Shown: piece by piece, positions 21,577 through 22,162 of the stretch
Layout: each line of letters starts with the position of its first letter
Position numbering within the stretch: position 1 is the stretch's first letter
Source: an uncultured Eubacteriales bacterium
GTDB taxonomy: Bacteria > Bacillota > Clostridia > Oscillospirales > UBA644
Assembly (NCBI GenBank): GCA_934438175.1
Contig: CAKSBH010000013.1
Coordinates: 1 to 22,162, forward strand
Reading direction: 5' to 3'
DNA length: 22,162 nt
The notes under the pieces: generated by a model
What the model was told of the DNA's origin: nothing
The model's database searches: none
What the model saw: the letters and a program-made list of their open reading frames with translations, nothing else
Translations under genes and position numbers: made by a program

Positions 21577-21651
21577 TGGTGACCCGTAGGAGAATCGAAC
21601 TCCTGTCTTCGGCGTGAGAGGCCGACGTCTTAGCCGCTTGACTAACAGGCC
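21577..21651 (-). tRNA. tRNA-Glu (anticodon CTC)
   Basis: A 75-base gene with encoded CCA. Acceptor GGCCTGT / ACGGGTC, anticodon stem TCGGC / GCCGA around CTCTCAC giving CTC (reads GAG), T-arm AGGAG TTCGATT CTCCT. It lies 18 bases after the 5S gene; about 50 unexplained bases separate it from tRNA-Ile2. Confidence 0.93.
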
Positions 21652-21669
21652 ATAATAAAAAAAGAAAGA

Positions 21670-21785
21670 GTCGGCATCGTCTTATCTTCCCGGGTCGTCT
21701 CCAACCAAGTATTTTCAGCACCCACGAGCTTAACTACCGTGTTCGGAATGGGAACGGGTGGATCCTCGTCGTCATTGACACCGAC
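21670..21785 (-). rRNA. rrf: 5S ribosomal RNA
   Basis: About 116 bases. The internal core CCCATTCCGAACACGG and the segment TTAAGCTCGTGGGTGC are characteristic, and the ends GTCGG / CCGAC form the terminal helix. Exact ends are estimated from that helix. It follows 23S on the minus strand. Confidence 0.95.
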
Positions 21786-21914
21786 TATTCTTTTTTTGTG
21801 AAAGTACTTCGTACTCTCAAAACTGAACAACACTCATATTCCAAATGCTTGAGCAAACTGAAAAACTCGTTTCAAGTTTTCACTATCCGTTTTTGCGTTT
21901 TCCGAATCATTTTC
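21786..21914 (-). other. 23S-5S spacer
   Basis: About 130 AT-rich bases including AAAACTGAACAACACTCAT and TTTCAGTTTGCTCAAGCATT segments that belong to the rRNA processing region. No gene seen. Confidence 0.6.
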
Positions 21915-22162
21915 GGTTAAGCCCTCGACCTATTAGTATCAGTCAACTGAATGCCTCACGGCACTTACATCTCTGACCTATCACCACATAGTCTTTGTGG
22001 GGTCTTACTTGCTTGCGCAATGGGATATCTTATCTTAAGGGGGGCTTCATGCTTAGATGCTTTCAGCGTTTATCCCTTCCGCACGTAGCTACCCAGCTGT
22101 GCCACTGGCGTGACAACTGGTGCACCAGAGGTGCGTCCATCCCGGTCCTCTCGTACTAAGGA
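21915..22162 (-). rRNA. rrl: 23S ribosomal RNA, 3' end (runs off the window)
   Basis: The last 250 or so bases of 23S, recognised by CTTAGTACGAGAGGACCGGG (sarcin-ricin loop), the GTAGCTACGTGCGG segment, GCATCTAAGCATGAAGCC, and the terminal TGACTGATACTAATAGGTCG. The 3' end near 21915 is estimated from the GGGCTTAACC closing sequence. Confidence 0.97.

Noticed and set aside
1..22162. CRISPR array, insertion sequence with transposase, toxin-antitoxin pair or a new defence system
   Set aside because: No regularly spaced repeats with unique spacers, no DDE transposase, no paired small toxin genes and no nuclease/helicase cluster are present; mobile traits are limited to tnpV, the serine recombinase and small broken genes.

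Overview
The window reads as chromosomal DNA of a Gram-positive, moderately GC-rich member of the Clostridia, probably an uncultured gut-type lineage. This is inferred from several things: strong GGAGG-type ribosome binding sites with some GTG and TTG starts, TTGACA/TATAAT promoters with 17-bp spacing, a tandem glycine riboswitch in front of an AGCS symporter, HemZ, a YqeG-type phosphatase, and small mobile-element genes (TnpV, a DUF6809-like protein, a Pin-like serine recombinase) common in that class. Species cannot be named. Almost everything lies on the minus strand. The one clear exception is the riboswitch-controlled symporter at 13.7-15.6 kb.

Layout. 1-1250: the 5' end of a TetR-type repressor gene with its promoter/operator, an orphan tnpV, and tRNA-Thr(CGT). 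1277-3262: a two-gene yqeG/M24-peptidase unit, then rpsU, each with a clear promoter. 3291-13534: one 10-kb housekeeping operon of eight genes driven from a promoter at 13506-13534, in the order pncB, recJ, rel, dtd, MBL hydrolase, SGNH hydrolase, hemZ, uridine-kinase-like. Six of its seven junctions overlap or lie within 17 bases (the exception is 24), so the genes are probably translationally coupled. Together they cover NAD salvage, DNA repair, (p)ppGpp signalling and D-aminoacyl-tRNA editing, plus porphyrin-type radical SAM chemistry and nucleoside salvage. 13721-15650: promoter, tandem glycine riboswitch, terminators and symporter, a complete glycine-sensing transport unit. 15689-16567: a SAM methyltransferase.

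16.6-21.1 kb is accessory DNA full of wreckage: a padR promoter and first codons that run into the antisense remnant of a repeat-domain surface protein, a serine recombinase with a substituted catalytic arginine, two GNAT acetyltransferases (one resembling streptothricin acetyltransferases), and two small genes broken by stop codons or a frameshift. 20.98-21.24 kb carries four degenerate T-arm-like tRNA tail sequences. The right end (21291-22162) is the distal part of an rRNA operon: 23S 3' end, 5S, tRNA-Glu(CTC), tRNA-Ile2(CAT), tRNA-Trp(CCA) and terminators.

I did not find a convincing new defence or biosynthetic system. The most interesting part is the decayed recombinase / surface-protein / padR junction, which could be a dead phase-variation or integration module.
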